Shown in pieces: positions 35,493 to 45,760 of a DNA stretch of 64,000 nucleotides. Position 1 is the first letter of the stretch. Each line of letters begins with the position of its first letter. The DNA is from Burkholderia cepacia. GTDB taxonomy: Bacteria > Pseudomonadota > Gammaproteobacteria > Burkholderiales > Burkholderiaceae. A program made the position numbers and the translations under genes. Where the stretch lies: contig NZ_LDWR01000045.1 of the NCBI RefSeq assembly GCF_001039005.1, positions 124,001-188,000 on the forward strand, given 5' to 3'. The notes below the pieces were generated by a model that was not told where the DNA came from, made no database searches, and saw only the letters and a program-made list of their open reading frames with translations.

Positions 35493-35603
35493 CGGCGCGA
35501 CGCGCGCGGGCCCGGATGCGGCCGCCTTCACGAAGGGCGGTGCGGCACGCGGCGGCGCGCGGCGCGAGTGAATCGACACGGACACATTCTGGAAGAAGCG
35601 AAC

Positions 35604-36095
35604 ATGAGACACATCATTTCCGTCCTGCTGGAGAACGAACCGGGCGCGCTGTCGCGCGTGGTCGGTCTGTTTTCCGCACGCGGCTACAACATCGAAACCT
35701 TGACGGTGGCGCCGACCGAAGACCAATCGCTGTCGCGGCTCACCATCGTTTCCATTGGCTCCGACGACGTGATCGAACAGATCACGAAGCATCTGAACCG
35801 CCTGATCGAGGTGGTGAAAGTGGTGGACCTGACCGACGGTGCACACATCGAACGCGAGCTGATGCTGATCAAGGTACGTGCAGTGGGCAAGGAGCGCGAA
35901 GAAATGAAGCGGATGGCGGACATTTTCCGCGGCCGCATCATCGACGTGACCGAAAAGACCTACACGATCGAATTGACGGGCGCGAGCGACAAGCTCGACG
36001 CATTCATCCAGGGGCTGGACGCGGGCGCGATCCTCGAGACCGTGCGCACCGGCAGCTCCGGCATCGGACGCGGCGAGCGCATCCTGAAGGTGTGA
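35604..36095 (+). CDS. ilvN: Acetolactate synthase small (regulatory) subunit
   Basis: A 163-residue ACT-domain protein beginning MRHIISVLLENEPGALSRVVGLFSARGYN, the valine-sensing ACT fold, followed by the C-terminal half with RVRAVGKEREE-like and GRIIDVTEKTYTIELTG segments that bind and activate the large subunit. It gives valine feedback inhibition. The ATG at 35604 follows GGAAGAAG. ilvC follows after 95 bp. Confidence 0.97.
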   Translation: MRHIISVLLENEPGALSRVVGLFSARGYNIETLTVAPTEDQSLSRLTIVSIGSDDVIEQITKHLNRLIEVVKVVDLTDGAHIERELMLIKVRAVGKEREEMKRMADIFRGRIIDVTEKTYTIELTGASDKLDAFIQGLDAGAILETVRTGSSGIGRGERILKV

Positions 36096-36172
36096 TGCCC
36101 AAAGGCACGCCGGGTGCGCCGTCATGTCCCGGCCCGCAGTACTCCATCTGAACGAATTATTGAATTTTTTGA

Positions 36173-37207
<1,035 letters not shown>

Positions 37208-37250
37208 GCACCGCGTGCTGTTCCGGCCCTTCGAGTGGAGGGTCGGCATC

Positions 37251-37292
37251 AAAAAGCCGTCCGAAGGCAGCAGTGCCCCGGGCGGCTTTTGT
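37251..37292 (+). terminator. Intrinsic terminator after ilvC
   Basis: AAAAAGCCG and CGGCTTTT arms (37251-37259 and 37283-37290) enclose a GC-rich loop region, followed by GTT. It ends the ilvBNC transcript ahead of psd. Confidence 0.7.
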
Positions 37293-37334
37293 TATGCTAC
37301 GGGCTTTGCAATTCACCGAACACAGAACGAATCC

Positions 37335-37979
37335 ATGAACTATCCTCATCCGATCATCGCGCGCGAAGGCTGGCCGTTCATCGCGATTGCTGCCGTCATC
37401 GCGCTGTTGATCCACGCCGTCGGGGGCTTCGGCTTCGCGTGGCCGTTCTGGCTGCTGCTCGCTTTCGTCGTCCAGTTCTTCCGCGATCCGCAGCGCCCGA
37501 TCCCGGCGCAGCCGAACGCGGTGCTGTGCCCGGCGGACGGCCGCATCGTCGCGGTCGAGACCACGCAGGATCCGTATGCGAACCGCGAAGCGCTGAAGAT
37601 CAGCGTGTTCATGAATGTCTTCAACGTCCATTCGCAGCGTTCGCCGGTCGATGGCGCGATCACCAAGGTCGAATACTTCCCGGGCGCGTTCCTGAACGCG
37701 GCGATCGACAAGGCGTCGACCGAGAACGAGCGCAATGCGGTCGTGATCCAGACGGCGAGCGGCAAGACCGTCACCGCCGTGCAGATCGCCGGCCTCGTCG
37801 CACGCCGGATTCTCTGCTACGTACGCGCCGGCGAGCCGCTGTCGCGCGGTCAGCGCTACGGTTTCATCCGCTTCGGTTCGCGCGTCGACGTGTACCTGCC
37901 GATCGGCAGCCGCGCGAAGGTGTCGATCGGCGAGAAGGTCTACGCGTCGTCGACGATCCTCGCCGAGCTCGAACAGTAA
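37335..37979 (+). CDS. psd: Phosphatidylserine decarboxylase proenzyme (short type)
   Basis: A 214-residue proenzyme of the short PSD class. One or two hydrophobic spans lie in residues 13-48, then come CPADGRIV, the histidine motif [10 protein letters not shown] (residues 96-104) and the self-cleavage site F-G-S at 180-182, where Ser182 becomes the pyruvoyl group. It makes phosphatidylethanolamine from phosphatidylserine in the inner membrane. pssA, which makes its substrate, starts 16 bp downstream. Confidence 0.95.
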   Translation: MNYPHPIIAREGWPFIAIAAVIALLIHAVGGFGFAWPFWLLLAFVVQFFRDPQRPIPAQPNAVLCPADGRIVAVETTQDPYANREALKISVFMNVFNVHSQRSPVDGAITKVEYFPGAFLNAAIDKASTENERNAVVIQTASGKTVTAVQIAGLVARRILCYVRAGEPLSRGQRYGFIRFGSRVDVYLPIGSRAKVSIGEKVYASSTILAELEQ

Positions 37980-37994
37980 GCGGCGGGGCGCACG

Positions 37995-38867
37995 ATGGCC
38001 GCATTCAAACCGCGCCGGCCGCGCAACGGCTCCAGCCAGACGCCACGTCCGTTTCGCCGCAACAAGGGGATGGCACCCGATCCGGTGCCCATCGAGAGCC
38101 GCCGCGCGTCGCGCCAGCGCTTCCTGAAGACGCGCGGCATCTACCTGCTGCCGAACGCGTTCACGACCGCCGCGCTGTTCTGTGGCTTCTTCGCGGTCGT
38201 GCAGGCGATGAACGTGCGCTTCGAGATCGCCGCGATCGCGATTTTCGTCGCGATGGTGCTCGACGGAATGGACGGGCGCGTCGCGCGCATGACGCATACG
38301 CAAAGCGCGTTCGGCGAGCAGTTCGACAGCCTGTCCGACATGGTGTCGTTCGGCGTCGCGCCCGCGCTCGTGATGTACGAGTGGGTGCTGAAGGATCTCG
38401 GCCGCTGGGGCTGGCTCGCCGCGTTCGTCTACTGCTCGGGCGCCGCGCTGCGTCTCGCGCGCTTCAATACCAACATCGGGGTCGTCGACAAGCGCTTCTT
38501 CCAGGGGCTGCCGAGCCCGGCCGCCGCCGCGCTGATCGCGGGCTTCGTGTGGCTCGCGACCGACAACCGCGTGCCGATGAAGCTCGGCTGGCTGCCGTGG
38601 GTCGCGTTCGTGCTGACGATCTACGCGGGCGTGACGATGGTGTCGAACGCGCCGTTCTACAGCGGCAAGGCGCTCGACGTACGGCATCGCGTGCCGTTCG
38701 CGGCGATCCTGCTCGTCGTCGTCGCGTTCGTGCTCGTGTCGTCCGATCCGCCGCTGATGCTGTTCTGCCTGTTCGTGCTGTACGGGCTGTCCGGCTACGT
38801 GTTCTGGGCCTATATGGCCATCCGCGGGCGGGCGAACCCGGCGCGCTCGTCGCAGCGCGATCACTGA
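37995..38867 (+). CDS. pssA: CDP-diacylglycerol--serine O-phosphatidyltransferase
   Basis: A 290-residue membrane enzyme with an Arg/Pro-rich N-terminal tail of about 45 residues and about seven to eight spans. The CDP-alcohol phosphatidyltransferase motif D-G-x2-A-R-x8-G-x3-D-x3-D is complete (DGMDGRVAR ... FGEQFDSLSD, about residues 92-117). It converts CDP-diacylglycerol and serine to phosphatidylserine, the substrate of Psd. A strong terminator follows. Confidence 0.96.
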   Translation: MAAFKPRRPRNGSSQTPRPFRRNKGMAPDPVPIESRRASRQRFLKTRGIYLLPNAFTTAALFCGFFAVVQAMNVRFEIAAIAIFVAMVLDGMDGRVARMTHTQSAFGEQFDSLSDMVSFGVAPALVMYEWVLKDLGRWGWLAAFVYCSGAALRLARFNTNIGVVDKRFFQGLPSPAAAALIAGFVWLATDNRVPMKLGWLPWVAFVLTIYAGVTMVSNAPFYSGKALDVRHRVPFAAILLVVVAFVLVSSDPPLMLFCLFVLYGLSGYVFWAYMAIRGRANPARSSQRDH

Positions 38868-38886
38868 CCCGATACGCGATTTGACC

Positions 38887-38925
38887 GGAAACGGCGGCCT
38901 CAGGGCCGCCGTTTCCATTTGCCCC
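38887..38925 (+). terminator. Intrinsic terminator after pssA
   Basis: A perfect 13-bp stem (38887-38899 and 38904-38916) with a TCAG loop lies 20 bp past the pssA stop, followed by a T-rich stretch. Confidence 0.75.
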
Positions 38926-38966
38926 TTTTTGAATGGGGCGGCCCGGAGTGCCCGGGTGCCGTCCGA

Positions 38967-38995
38967 TTGCGCGTCCAACGGAATGCCGCTATAGT
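38967..38995 (+). promoter_or_regulatory. Sigma70 promoter for leuA
   Basis: TTGCGC (38967-38972) and TATAGT (38990-38995) are spaced by exactly 17 bp. The predicted start falls at 39002-39003, on or next to the ATG of the leader peptide. Confidence 0.75.
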
Positions 38996-39002
38996 CTTCG
39001 GC

Positions 39003-39083
39003 ATGACTGCATTTCCCCGCCTCTCCCTCCTTCTAGCCGGTGCGCCGCTACGCGCGCTAGCGTTGGCGCGCCTGCCGCGCTGA
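39003..39083 (+). CDS. leuL: Leucine-rich leader peptide of leuA (attenuator)
   Basis: A 26-codon ORF (ATG 39003, TGA 39081) with eight leucine codons: a cluster of CTC-TCC-CTC-CTT-CTA, two more CTA, and TTG and CTG. CTA is rare in this GC-rich genome, so ribosome stalling on low Leu-tRNA is plausible. It starts at the predicted transcription start and has no Shine-Dalgarno, so it may be translated leaderless. leuA starts 103 bp after its stop. A short stem (arms 39125-39129 and 39134-39138) lies between, but I could not identify a full terminator/antiterminator pair by eye. Confidence 0.72.
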   Translation: MTAFPRLSLLLAGAPLRALALARLPR

Positions 39084-39185
39084 CCGTTCTCGCCCTCCGT
39101 CAAGCTTCGTCTGTTGTTGAGCGTCGCCAGCGGTGGCGCGATCTCATTACGTTTGACTTCCGTATAAAGAGCCCTGGAGCCCCCC

Positions 39186-40730
39186 ATGACAGACAAGCTG
39201 ATCATTTTCGATACGACGTTGCGTGACGGCGAACAATCGCCCGGCGCGTCGATGACGAAGGAAGAGAAAATCCGCATCGCGAAGCATCTCGAGCGGATGA
39301 AGGTCGACGTGATCGAAGCCGGCTTCGCGGCCAGCTCGAACGGCGACTTCGACGCGATTCACACGATCGCCGGTCTCGTGAAGGACAGCACGATCTGTTC
39401 GCTGGCCCGCGCCAACGACAAGGACATCCAGCGCGCGGCCGACGCGCTGAAGCCGGCCAACAGCTTCCGGATCCATACGTTCATCGCGACGTCGCCGCTG
39501 CACATGGAAAAGAAGCTGCGGATGACGCCCGACCAGGTGTTCGAGCAGGCGCGCCTCGCGGTGCGCTTCGCGCGCAAGTTCACCGACAACGTCGAATTCT
39601 CGCCGGAAGACGGCAGCCGCTCCGATCTGGATTTCCTCTGCCGCGTGCTGGAAGCCGTGATCGCCGAAGGCGCGACGACGATCAACATCGCCGACACCGT
39701 CGGTTATGGCGTGCCGGAGCTTTACGGCAACCTCGTGAAGACGCTGCGCGAACGCATTCCGAACTCGGACAAGGCGATTTTCTCGGTGCACTGCCATAAC
39801 GATCTCGGGATGGCCGTCGCGAACTCGCTCGCCGGCGTGAAGATCGGCGGCGCGCGTCAGATCGAATGCACGATCAACGGTCTCGGCGAGCGCGCGGGCA
39901 ACACGTCGCTGGAAGAAATCGTGATGGCCGTGAAGACGCGCAAGGACTACTTCGGCCTCGACGTCGGCATCGACACGACGCAGATCGTGCCGACGTCGAA
40001 GCTCGTGTCGCAGATCACCGGTTTCGTCGTGCAGCCGAACAAGGCCGTGGTCGGCGCGAACGCGTTCGCGCACGCATCGGGCATCCACCAGGACGGCGTG
40101 CTGAAGGCGCGCGACACCTACGAGATCATGCGCGCGGAAGACGTGGGCTGGACCGCGAACAAGATCGTGCTCGGCAAGCTGTCGGGCCGTAACGCGTTCA
40201 AGCAGCGCCTGCAGGAGCTCGGCGTGTCGCTCGACAGCGAAGCGGAACTGAACGCCGCGTTCATGCGCTTCAAGGATCTGGCCGACCGCAAGTCCGAGAT
40301 CTTCGACGAGGACATCATCGCGATCGTGTCCGAGGAATCGGCGCTCGCGCACGAGCAGGAACACTTCAAGTTCGTGTCGCTGTCGCAGCGTTCGGAAACG
40401 GGCGAGCAGCCGCAGGCGAAGATCGTGTTCGCGGTCGAAGGCAAGGAAGTGACCGGCGAGGCACGCGGCAACGGGCCGGTCGATGCGACGTTCAACGCGA
40501 TCGAGGGCGAAGTCGGTAGCGGTTCCGAGCTGCTGCTGTACTCGGTGAACGCGATCACGACCGGTACGCAGGCGCAGGGTGAAGTGACCGTCCGGCTGTC
40601 GAGGAGCGGGCGGATCGTCAATGGCGTCGGCACCGATCCGGACATCGTCGCTGCATCTGCGAAGGCGTACATCTCCGCGCTGAACAAGCTGCATTCGAAG
40701 GACGACAAGGTCAACCCGCAGCGCTCATAA
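39186..40730 (+). CDS. leuA: 2-isopropylmalate synthase
   Basis: A 514-residue enzyme for the first committed step of leucine synthesis, condensing acetyl-CoA with 2-oxoisovalerate. The TIM-barrel domain has [16 protein letters not shown] and the metal-binding [12 protein letters not shown]. The C-terminal LeuA regulatory domain (about residues 385-505) gives leucine feedback inhibition. GGAG lies before the ATG. Transcript control by the upstream Leu-rich leader is likely. Confidence 0.97.
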   Translation: MTDKLIIFDTTLRDGEQSPGASMTKEEKIRIAKHLERMKVDVIEAGFAASSNGDFDAIHTIAGLVKDSTICSLARANDKDIQRAADALKPANSFRIHTFIATSPLHMEKKLRMTPDQVFEQARLAVRFARKFTDNVEFSPEDGSRSDLDFLCRVLEAVIAEGATTINIADTVGYGVPELYGNLVKTLRERIPNSDKAIFSVHCHNDLGMAVANSLAGVKIGGARQIECTINGLGERAGNTSLEEIVMAVKTRKDYFGLDVGIDTTQIVPTSKLVSQITGFVVQPNKAVVGANAFAHASGIHQDGVLKARDTYEIMRAEDVGWTANKIVLGKLSGRNAFKQRLQELGVSLDSEAELNAAFMRFKDLADRKSEIFDEDIIAIVSEESALAHEQEHFKFVSLSQRSETGEQPQAKIVFAVEGKEVTGEARGNGPVDATFNAIEGEVGSGSELLLYSVNAITTGTQAQGEVTVRLSRSGRIVNGVGTDPDIVAASAKAYISALNKLHSKDDKVNPQRS

Positions 40731-40754
40731 GCGCCGCGCGCTGCGCATCGCCGA

Positions 40755-40794
40755 AACGCCCCGTGGCGGCCCAGTGCCGCCCGGGGCGTTTTTT
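40755..40794 (+). terminator. Intrinsic terminator after leuA
   Basis: Arms 40755-40763 and 40782-40790 (nine pairs) plus an inner GGCGGC/GCCGCC stem are followed by six T (40789-40794). It separates leuA from the convergent SulP gene. Confidence 0.85.
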
Positions 40795-40804
40795 CATGCG
40801 CCGC

Positions 40805-42355
40805 TCATTCCGCGGCCGGCGCGCGGAACATCCAGCGGCGTCCGGCCGGGCGGGGCGCCGGGCTGCGTCGGCGGAACTCGACCGTGATCCCTCGCCGCGG
40901 CGCATCGGCGACGAACGCGTCGAGCAGTTCGAGCACGTCGTGATCGATGTAGTCGGCGCGTGTCGCGTCGATGATCACCGCCGCCCGGTCCGGAATGTGT
41001 CGCAGATGATGCTTGACCTGCACCTTGCCGAGAAACGATACGTCCTTGCGGAACGACAGCAGGAAGTGGTCGTCGTGCTGCGCGAGCGTGACAGGGCTTT
41101 TCAGGTTCGCGACGGCGACCGCCAGCACGCTGCAGGCGAGGCCGAACGCGATGCCGAACAGCAGGTCGACCGCGAGCACGCCGGCGATCGTCGCGGCGAA
41201 CGGCACGAACGCGGCCGGCCCCTGCTTCATCACCGAGCGGAACAGCGCCGGTTTCGCGAGCTTGAAGCCGGTGTGGATCAGGATCGCGGCAAGGCTCGCG
41301 AGCGGGATCAGGTTGATCAGGCCGGTGAGCGCGAACACGCTCGCGAGCAGGAGCATCCCGTGGACGATTGCCGACATCCGGCTTTGCGCGCCCGCGTTGA
41401 CGTTCACCGAGCTGCGCACGATCACCGACGTGATCGGCAGGCCGCCGAACGCACCTGCGACGAGATTGCCGACGCCCTGTGCCTTCAGTTCGCGGTCGGG
41501 CTGGGTCGGCCGGCGCTTCGGGTCGATCTGTTCGACCGCTTCGAGACTCAGCAGCGTTTCGAGGCTGGCAACGACCGCGAGCGTGATCGCGACGCGCCAC
41601 ACGTCCGGATTGACGAGCTGCGCGAAGTTCGGGCCGAGCTCCGCGTGCTTGAGCGATGCCGCGAACGCCGCGAACGATCCAAGCTCGGGCAGCGTCACGC
41701 GATGGGCCGCGCCCGGCGCGACCGACGGCGCGACGATGCTCAGCACGAGCGTGGCGCCGATGCCCAGGACGACGACCGCGAGCGGCGCGGGCACCGAGCG
41801 CACCAGCGCGAAGCGGCGCAGCAGCGGCGTGTCCCACGCGATCAGCAGCGCGAGCGAGGCGAGCGCGATGGCCGTGGCCGCCCACGCGACCGGCAGGCCC
41901 GGCCAGGAAGCAAACGATTGCGCGGCCGAGCCGCCGATGCCGAACGCAAACGGAATCTGCTTCACGATCAGCAGCAGGCCGATCGCGGCGAGCATGCCCT
42001 TGATGACGGGCGACGGCACATAGGCGGCGAAGCGGCCGGCACGCAGCATGCCGAACCCGAACTGCAGCACGCCGGACAGCAGCACCGCGAGCAGGAATGC
42101 GGAGAAGCTGCCGAGTTGCGCGATCCCTTCGACGACGATCACGACGAGCCCGGCGGCCGGTCCGCTGACGGAGAGCGACGAGCCGCTCAGCAGCGCGACG
42201 ACGATGCCGCCGACGATGCCGGACACGAGCCCGGCGAACGGCTCGACGCCGGATGCGTTGGCGATGCCGAGGCACAGTGGCAGCGCAACGAGAAAAACGA
42301 CGATGCCGGCGACGATGTCGCGCGGCAGGGTGGACAGGCGCTCGTTCAGTTTCAT
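40805..42355 (-). CDS. SulP-family anion transporter with STAS domain
   Basis: A 516-residue protein with about 12-14 spans (DIVAGIVVFLVALPLCLGIA, the SVSGPAAGLVVIVV helix and so on) and a short C-terminal STAS domain (about 425-505, VIIDATRADYIDHDVLELLD). SulP proteins carry sulfate, bicarbonate or dicarboxylates. The gene directly follows a beta-carbonic anhydrase on the same strand (39 bp gap), which favours bicarbonate as substrate, although that is inferred from context. Confidence 0.92.
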   Translation of the reverse strand: MKLNERLSTLPRDIVAGIVVFLVALPLCLGIANASGVEPFAGLVSGIVGGIVVALLSGSSLSVSGPAAGLVVIVVEGIAQLGSFSAFLLAVLLSGVLQFGFGMLRAGRFAAYVPSPVIKGMLAAIGLLLIVKQIPFAFGIGGSAAQSFASWPGLPVAWAATAIALASLALLIAWDTPLLRRFALVRSVPAPLAVVVLGIGATLVLSIVAPSVAPGAAHRVTLPELGSFAAFAASLKHAELGPNFAQLVNPDVWRVAITLAVVASLETLLSLEAVEQIDPKRRPTQPDRELKAQGVGNLVAGAFGGLPITSVIVRSSVNVNAGAQSRMSAIVHGMLLLASVFALTGLINLIPLASLAAILIHTGFKLAKPALFRSVMKQGPAAFVPFAATIAGVLAVDLLFGIAFGLACSVLAVAVANLKSPVTLAQHDDHFLLSFRKDVSFLGKVQVKHHLRHIPDRAAVIIDATRADYIDHDVLELLDAFVADAPRRGITVEFRRRSPAPRPAGRRWMFRAPAAE

Positions 42356-42394
42356 GGTTGGGGTGATTTCATTGGCGTAGGGGGCGGGTGCGAA

Positions 42395-43036
42395 TCAGCC
42401 GAGCGCGGTGGCCGTCGCGGCCGTCACGGATTCGACCTCGGCAGACGGCGTCGCGTAGCCGGAATCGAGCTCCAGCAGGCGGCCGTCGGCGAGCGAAAAG
42501 ATCCAGCCGTGCACGAGCGGCGGCCGTTCCCGGCCCCGCACGATCGGCGAGGCGCGCAGCAGCCGCACCTGTTCGAGCACATTCAGTTCGGCGAGGCGGT
42601 CGGCGGCGACCGTGTCGTCGAGCCCGTCGAGCGTGCCGCGATGGCGCCGCGCGAGCGCGCAGAGCGGCGCGATGCGGCGCGCGACGTGCGGCAGGTCGGA
42701 CGGCGGCGGCAGCAGCGACGCGCGCACGCCGCCGCACCCGTAGTGCCCGCACACGATCACGTGGTCGACCTGAAGCACACGCACCGCGTACTCGAGCACG
42801 CTGGCGGAATTGTCGTCGTCGGGATGGAACAGGTTCGCGATGTTGCGATGGACGAACAGCTCGCCGGGTGCGCAATGCGTGATGGTTTCGGCCGGCACGC
42901 GGCTGTCCGAGCAGCCGATCCACAGCACGCGCGGATTCTGGCCGCGCGCGAGCGCGTCGAAAAAGCCGGGCGTGTGTTCGCGCGTCTCGCGGGCCCACGC
43001 GATGTTGGCGACCAGCATGCTCTTGGGGCGATTCAT
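42395..43036 (-). CDS. Beta-class carbonic anhydrase
   Basis: A 213-residue enzyme with the zinc ligands in GCSDSRVPAE (Cys and Asp) and CGHYGCGGV (His and Cys). It interconverts CO2 and bicarbonate. AAGGAG lies before the ATG at 43036 (MNRPKSMLVANI), and longer in-frame starts run into AT-rich regulatory DNA. It is the first gene of the pair with the SulP transporter. Confidence 0.95.
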   Translation of the reverse strand: MNRPKSMLVANIAWARETREHTPGFFDALARGQNPRVLWIGCSDSRVPAETITHCAPGELFVHRNIANLFHPDDDNSASVLEYAVRVLQVDHVIVCGHYGCGGVRASLLPPPSDLPHVARRIAPLCALARRHRGTLDGLDDTVAADRLAELNVLEQVRLLRASPIVRGRERPPLVHGWIFSLADGRLLELDSGYATPSAEVESVTAATATALG

Positions 43037-43158
43037 AAGGACTCCTTTTTGATACAGGCAAATGAATATCGGGCGAATTGGCTCAATATGTTGCTTTCTA
43101 AATTGAAAGGTTGAATTTCGACTGATATTAGGGGTATGCCCTAGCGTTCCGGGTGTCC

Positions 43159-43175
43159 TGAAACAAATTGTTTCA
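43159..43175 (-). promoter_or_regulatory. Palindromic operator candidate for the CA-SulP pair
   Basis: TGAAACA-AAT-TGTTTCA is a perfect 7-3-7 inverted repeat in AT-rich DNA, 123 bp before the carbonic anhydrase start. It also fits the loose T-N11-A pattern of LysR-type regulators. No regulator gene lies beside it. Confidence 0.5.
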
Positions 43176-43343
43176 AATTGGCTGGACGTAGTGCATCGCC
43201 TGCACCAACCCAACGCATGACATGCATGGCGCATGCCTGTTTCCACGCGAAGGCCCGCATGACGGGGATTTCAGCGGATTGCCATCGGAATGTCATCGAT
43301 CGGAAAAGATTTCCGTCGTACTTTCTGAATTAATTAGATGGCG

Positions 43344-43390
43344 GAAAAAAGGAAATGGCCATTCACGCAATAATTCGTGAATGGCCATTG
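43344..43390 (-). terminator. Intrinsic terminator after the lipoprotein gene
   Basis: A perfect 14-bp stem (43355-43368 and 43377-43390) with an 8-nt loop lies 28 bp past the stop on the minus strand, followed by CCTTTTTT. Confidence 0.85.
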
Positions 43391-43418
43391 TGAAAATTGC
43401 GCGTCAATGCGTAATCGA

Positions 43419-43931
43419 TCAGAACATGTTGCGGCGATCGGGATCGTGCAGCGGGTCCGGCGTTTTCTGCGTGATGCGCAGAATGCCCTGCGGATCGAAA
43501 TAGAAGCTGTACATCATGTACCAGACGTTGTCCTCGAGATACCGGTACGTCCACACCTCACGCTTCATCAGCGGGAAGTAGGATGTCTCGACGGGGCGTC
43601 CGAAATTGACGAGGACATCGGTCTTCGTCCACTTGCCGATCTCCGCGCGATAGAACTCGCTCGGTTGCAGCACCTGGCGCACGTTGACGATCTTGTGAGC
43701 GGCGTCGACGTCGGCCGCGACAGTGACCTCGCCCATCGGCTGGGTCGGCCACATCAGGCGCTTGCCGCCGCCGGGCAGGTCGTAGATCTCGCGCGGCGGG
43801 CCCATGCGCGCGACGATCGCCGACTCGTCCTGGCCGGCCTGGTATTGCTGCCACGGTTGCGCGCAACCGGCCAGCAGCGCGGCGGCGCAGGCCAACAGCA
43901 CCGGCAGGCGCGCGGAAATGCGAATGTCCAT
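43419..43931 (-). CDS. Small outer-membrane lipoprotein (SmpA/OmlA-like)
   Basis: A 170-residue lipoprotein. The signal peptide ends in a lipobox LLAGC (about residues 20-24). YQAGQDESAIVARMGPPREIYDLPGG resembles the SmpA/OmlA (BamE-like) fold, and a second similar unit follows (KTDVLVNFGRPVETSYFPL). The end contains YSFYFDPQGILRITQKTPDP. Function is unknown. GGAG precedes the ATG at 43931. Confidence 0.85.
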   Translation of the reverse strand: MDIRISARLPVLLACAAALLAGCAQPWQQYQAGQDESAIVARMGPPREIYDLPGGGKRLMWPTQPMGEVTVAADVDAAHKIVNVRQVLQPSEFYRAEIGKWTKTDVLVNFGRPVETSYFPLMKREVWTYRYLEDNVWYMMYSFYFDPQGILRITQKTPDPLHDPDRRNMF

Positions 43932-44100
43932 GGGGATTCTCCAGAACACGGAAACACATCCCGTTTTATCACGGACGGCACGTGACGGCGCATCGCGCGA
44001 AAAAAATCGGTGCGGATCGCCGGCGCTGCCATGCTTGCGGGCGGCAGGGGCGCGGGCCTATGATCCGCGCTTCTCGGGCAGATTGAAGGGCAGGTAGCCG

Positions 44101-45360
44101 ATGCAGGGATGGAAGCGGTATGCGCTCGCGGTGAGCGCGGGCTGGATGCTGGCGTCGTCCGCGTTTGCCGCGGGCGAGCCGGTGCGGATCGCGCTGATCG
44201 AAGGGATGTCGGGCCCGTTCGCGAACGCGGGCGCGGCGGTCGAGCGCAACCTGCGCTTCGGCGTCGAGCAGGTCAACGCGGCGGGCGGCGTGAAGCTGCG
44301 CGACGGCGCGCATCCGCTCGAGCTGGTCGTGCTCGACAGCAAGGGCAGCCCGGAGGAGGCGCTCGTGCAGTTGCGCGCGGCCGCGGACCGCCATATCGGT
44401 TTCGTTGCGCAGGGCAACAGCTCGGCCGTCGCGGCCGCGCTCGTCGCGGCGCTCGACAAGCTGAACGCGCGAGATCCGGACAACCGGATGCTGTTCCTCA
44501 ACTATTCGGCCGACGATCCGGCGCTGACCGGCGCGCGCTGCAGTTTCTGGCATTTCCGTTTCGACGCGCATGCAGGGATGCGGATGGCCGCGCTCGCGGA
44601 CGTGATGGCGAGCGACCGTGCGCTGCGCAAGGTCTATCTGCTGAACCAGGACTACAGCTTCGGCCACGACGTGAGCACGCTCGCGCGGCAGGCGCTCGCC
44701 GCGCGGCGCCCCGACGTGACGATCGCCGGCGACGAATTCCACCCGATCGGCCGGATCAAGGATTTCTCGCCGTACGTCGCGAAGATCCGCGCGAGCGGCG
44801 CCGATGCCGTCGTGACCGGCAACTGGGGCAACGACCTCACGCTGCTCGTGAAGGCGGCGCGCGAGCAGGGGCTGAATGCGAAGTTCTATACGTTCTACGG
44901 CAACAGCCTCGGCGCACCGGCGGCACTCGGCGACGCCGGGGTCGGGCGAGTCGTGGCCGTGGCGGACTGGCACCCGAACGCGGGCGGCGCGAAATCCGAC
45001 GCGTTCTACCGCGCGTTCCGGACCCGTTTCCCGGCCGCGCAGGACGACTATCCGGTGCGGCGCATGAGCCTGATGATCGAGATGCTGGCCGCCGCGATGA
45101 CCCGCGCGGGTTCGGCCGACCCCGTCGCGGTCGCGCGTGCGCTCGAGGGCCTGTCGTTCGACGACGGTTTCCACGCGTCGCGGATGCGCGCGCAGGATCA
45201 TCAACTGATCCAGCCCCTTTACGTGATGCAGATGGACAAGGTCGGCACGCCGGGCGTGCGCTTCGACAACGAGGGTTCCGGGTACGGCTTCCGGACGGTG
45301 CTCGCGGTGCCGGCGCAACGCACGGAGATGCCGTCGACCTGCTCGATGACGCGCCCGTGA
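44101..45360 (+). CDS. Branched-chain amino acid-type substrate-binding protein (LivK-like)
   Basis: A 419-residue periplasmic protein with a signal peptide (residues 1-23, cleaved near AFA-AG) and a type I periplasmic-binding fold: VRIALIEGMSGPFANAGAA at the start, FVAQGNSSAVAAALV and TFYGNSLGAPAALG later. Peripla_BP_6 proteins deliver amino acids, amides or aromatic acids to ABC importers. No permease or ATPase gene is near, so it is an orphan component and its ligand cannot be named. Confidence 0.88.
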   Translation: MQGWKRYALAVSAGWMLASSAFAAGEPVRIALIEGMSGPFANAGAAVERNLRFGVEQVNAAGGVKLRDGAHPLELVVLDSKGSPEEALVQLRAAADRHIGFVAQGNSSAVAAALVAALDKLNARDPDNRMLFLNYSADDPALTGARCSFWHFRFDAHAGMRMAALADVMASDRALRKVYLLNQDYSFGHDVSTLARQALAARRPDVTIAGDEFHPIGRIKDFSPYVAKIRASGADAVVTGNWGNDLTLLVKAAREQGLNAKFYTFYGNSLGAPAALGDAGVGRVVAVADWHPNAGGAKSDAFYRAFRTRFPAAQDDYPVRRMSLMIEMLAAAMTRAGSADPVAVARALEGLSFDDGFHASRMRAQDHQLIQPLYVMQMDKVGTPGVRFDNEGSGYGFRTVLAVPAQRTEMPSTCSMTRP

Positions 45361-45389
45361 CAGGGGGCGGTAAGAAAGGCGTGGAGTTG

Positions 45390-45398
45390 TGCTACAAT
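45390..45398 (+). promoter_or_regulatory. Extended -10 promoter for rpsO
   Basis: TGC-TACAAT (45390-45398) is an extended -10 element 70 bp before the rpsO start. No good -35 is seen, which fits an extended -10 promoter. Confidence 0.55.
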
Positions 45399-45467
45399 GC
45401 CCGCCGGTTGTAAGTCACGGCACGGCCATTCTTCCGTGTCCGCCTGTTCAGTTAGAAAGGAAATCAA

Positions 45468-45737
45468 ATGTCTGTTGCAGATATCAAGAAGTCGGAAGTC
45501 GTTGCTCAGTTCGCCCGCGCTACCAACGACACGGGTTCGCCCGAAGTCCAGGTCGCACTGCTGACCGCACGTATCGTCGAACTGACGGGTCACTTCAAGA
45601 CCCACGCGAAGGATCACCACAGCCGCCGCGGCCTGCTGCGCATGGTTAGCCGCCGCCGCAAGCTGCTCGACTACCTCAAGGGCAAGGATGCCGACCGTTA
45701 CCGCGCGCTGATCGAGAAGCTGGGTCTGCGTAAGTAA
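45468..45737 (+). CDS. rpsO: 30S ribosomal protein S15 (uS15)
   Basis: An 89-residue protein, the universal length. It contains [21 protein letters not shown] and the [21 protein letters not shown] block that binds 16S rRNA helices 20 and 22. GAAAGGAAA lies before the ATG. rpsO-pnp is the classic order, with an intrinsic terminator between the two. Confidence 0.99.
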   Translation: MSVADIKKSEVVAQFARATNDTGSPEVQVALLTARIVELTGHFKTHAKDHHSRRGLLRMVSRRRKLLDYLKGKDADRYRALIEKLGLRK

Positions 45738-45760
45738 TCGAGGCGATTGCCGCCAGCAAG

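Larger units (their letters stand above)
43037..43418. other. AT-rich regulatory region upstream of the carbonic anhydrase
   Basis: 382 bp with no gene and a clearly lower GC content than its surroundings. It contains the candidate operator at 43159-43175 and the lipoprotein terminator near 43344-43390. The rest shows no ORF or RNA I can support. Confidence 0.6.
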
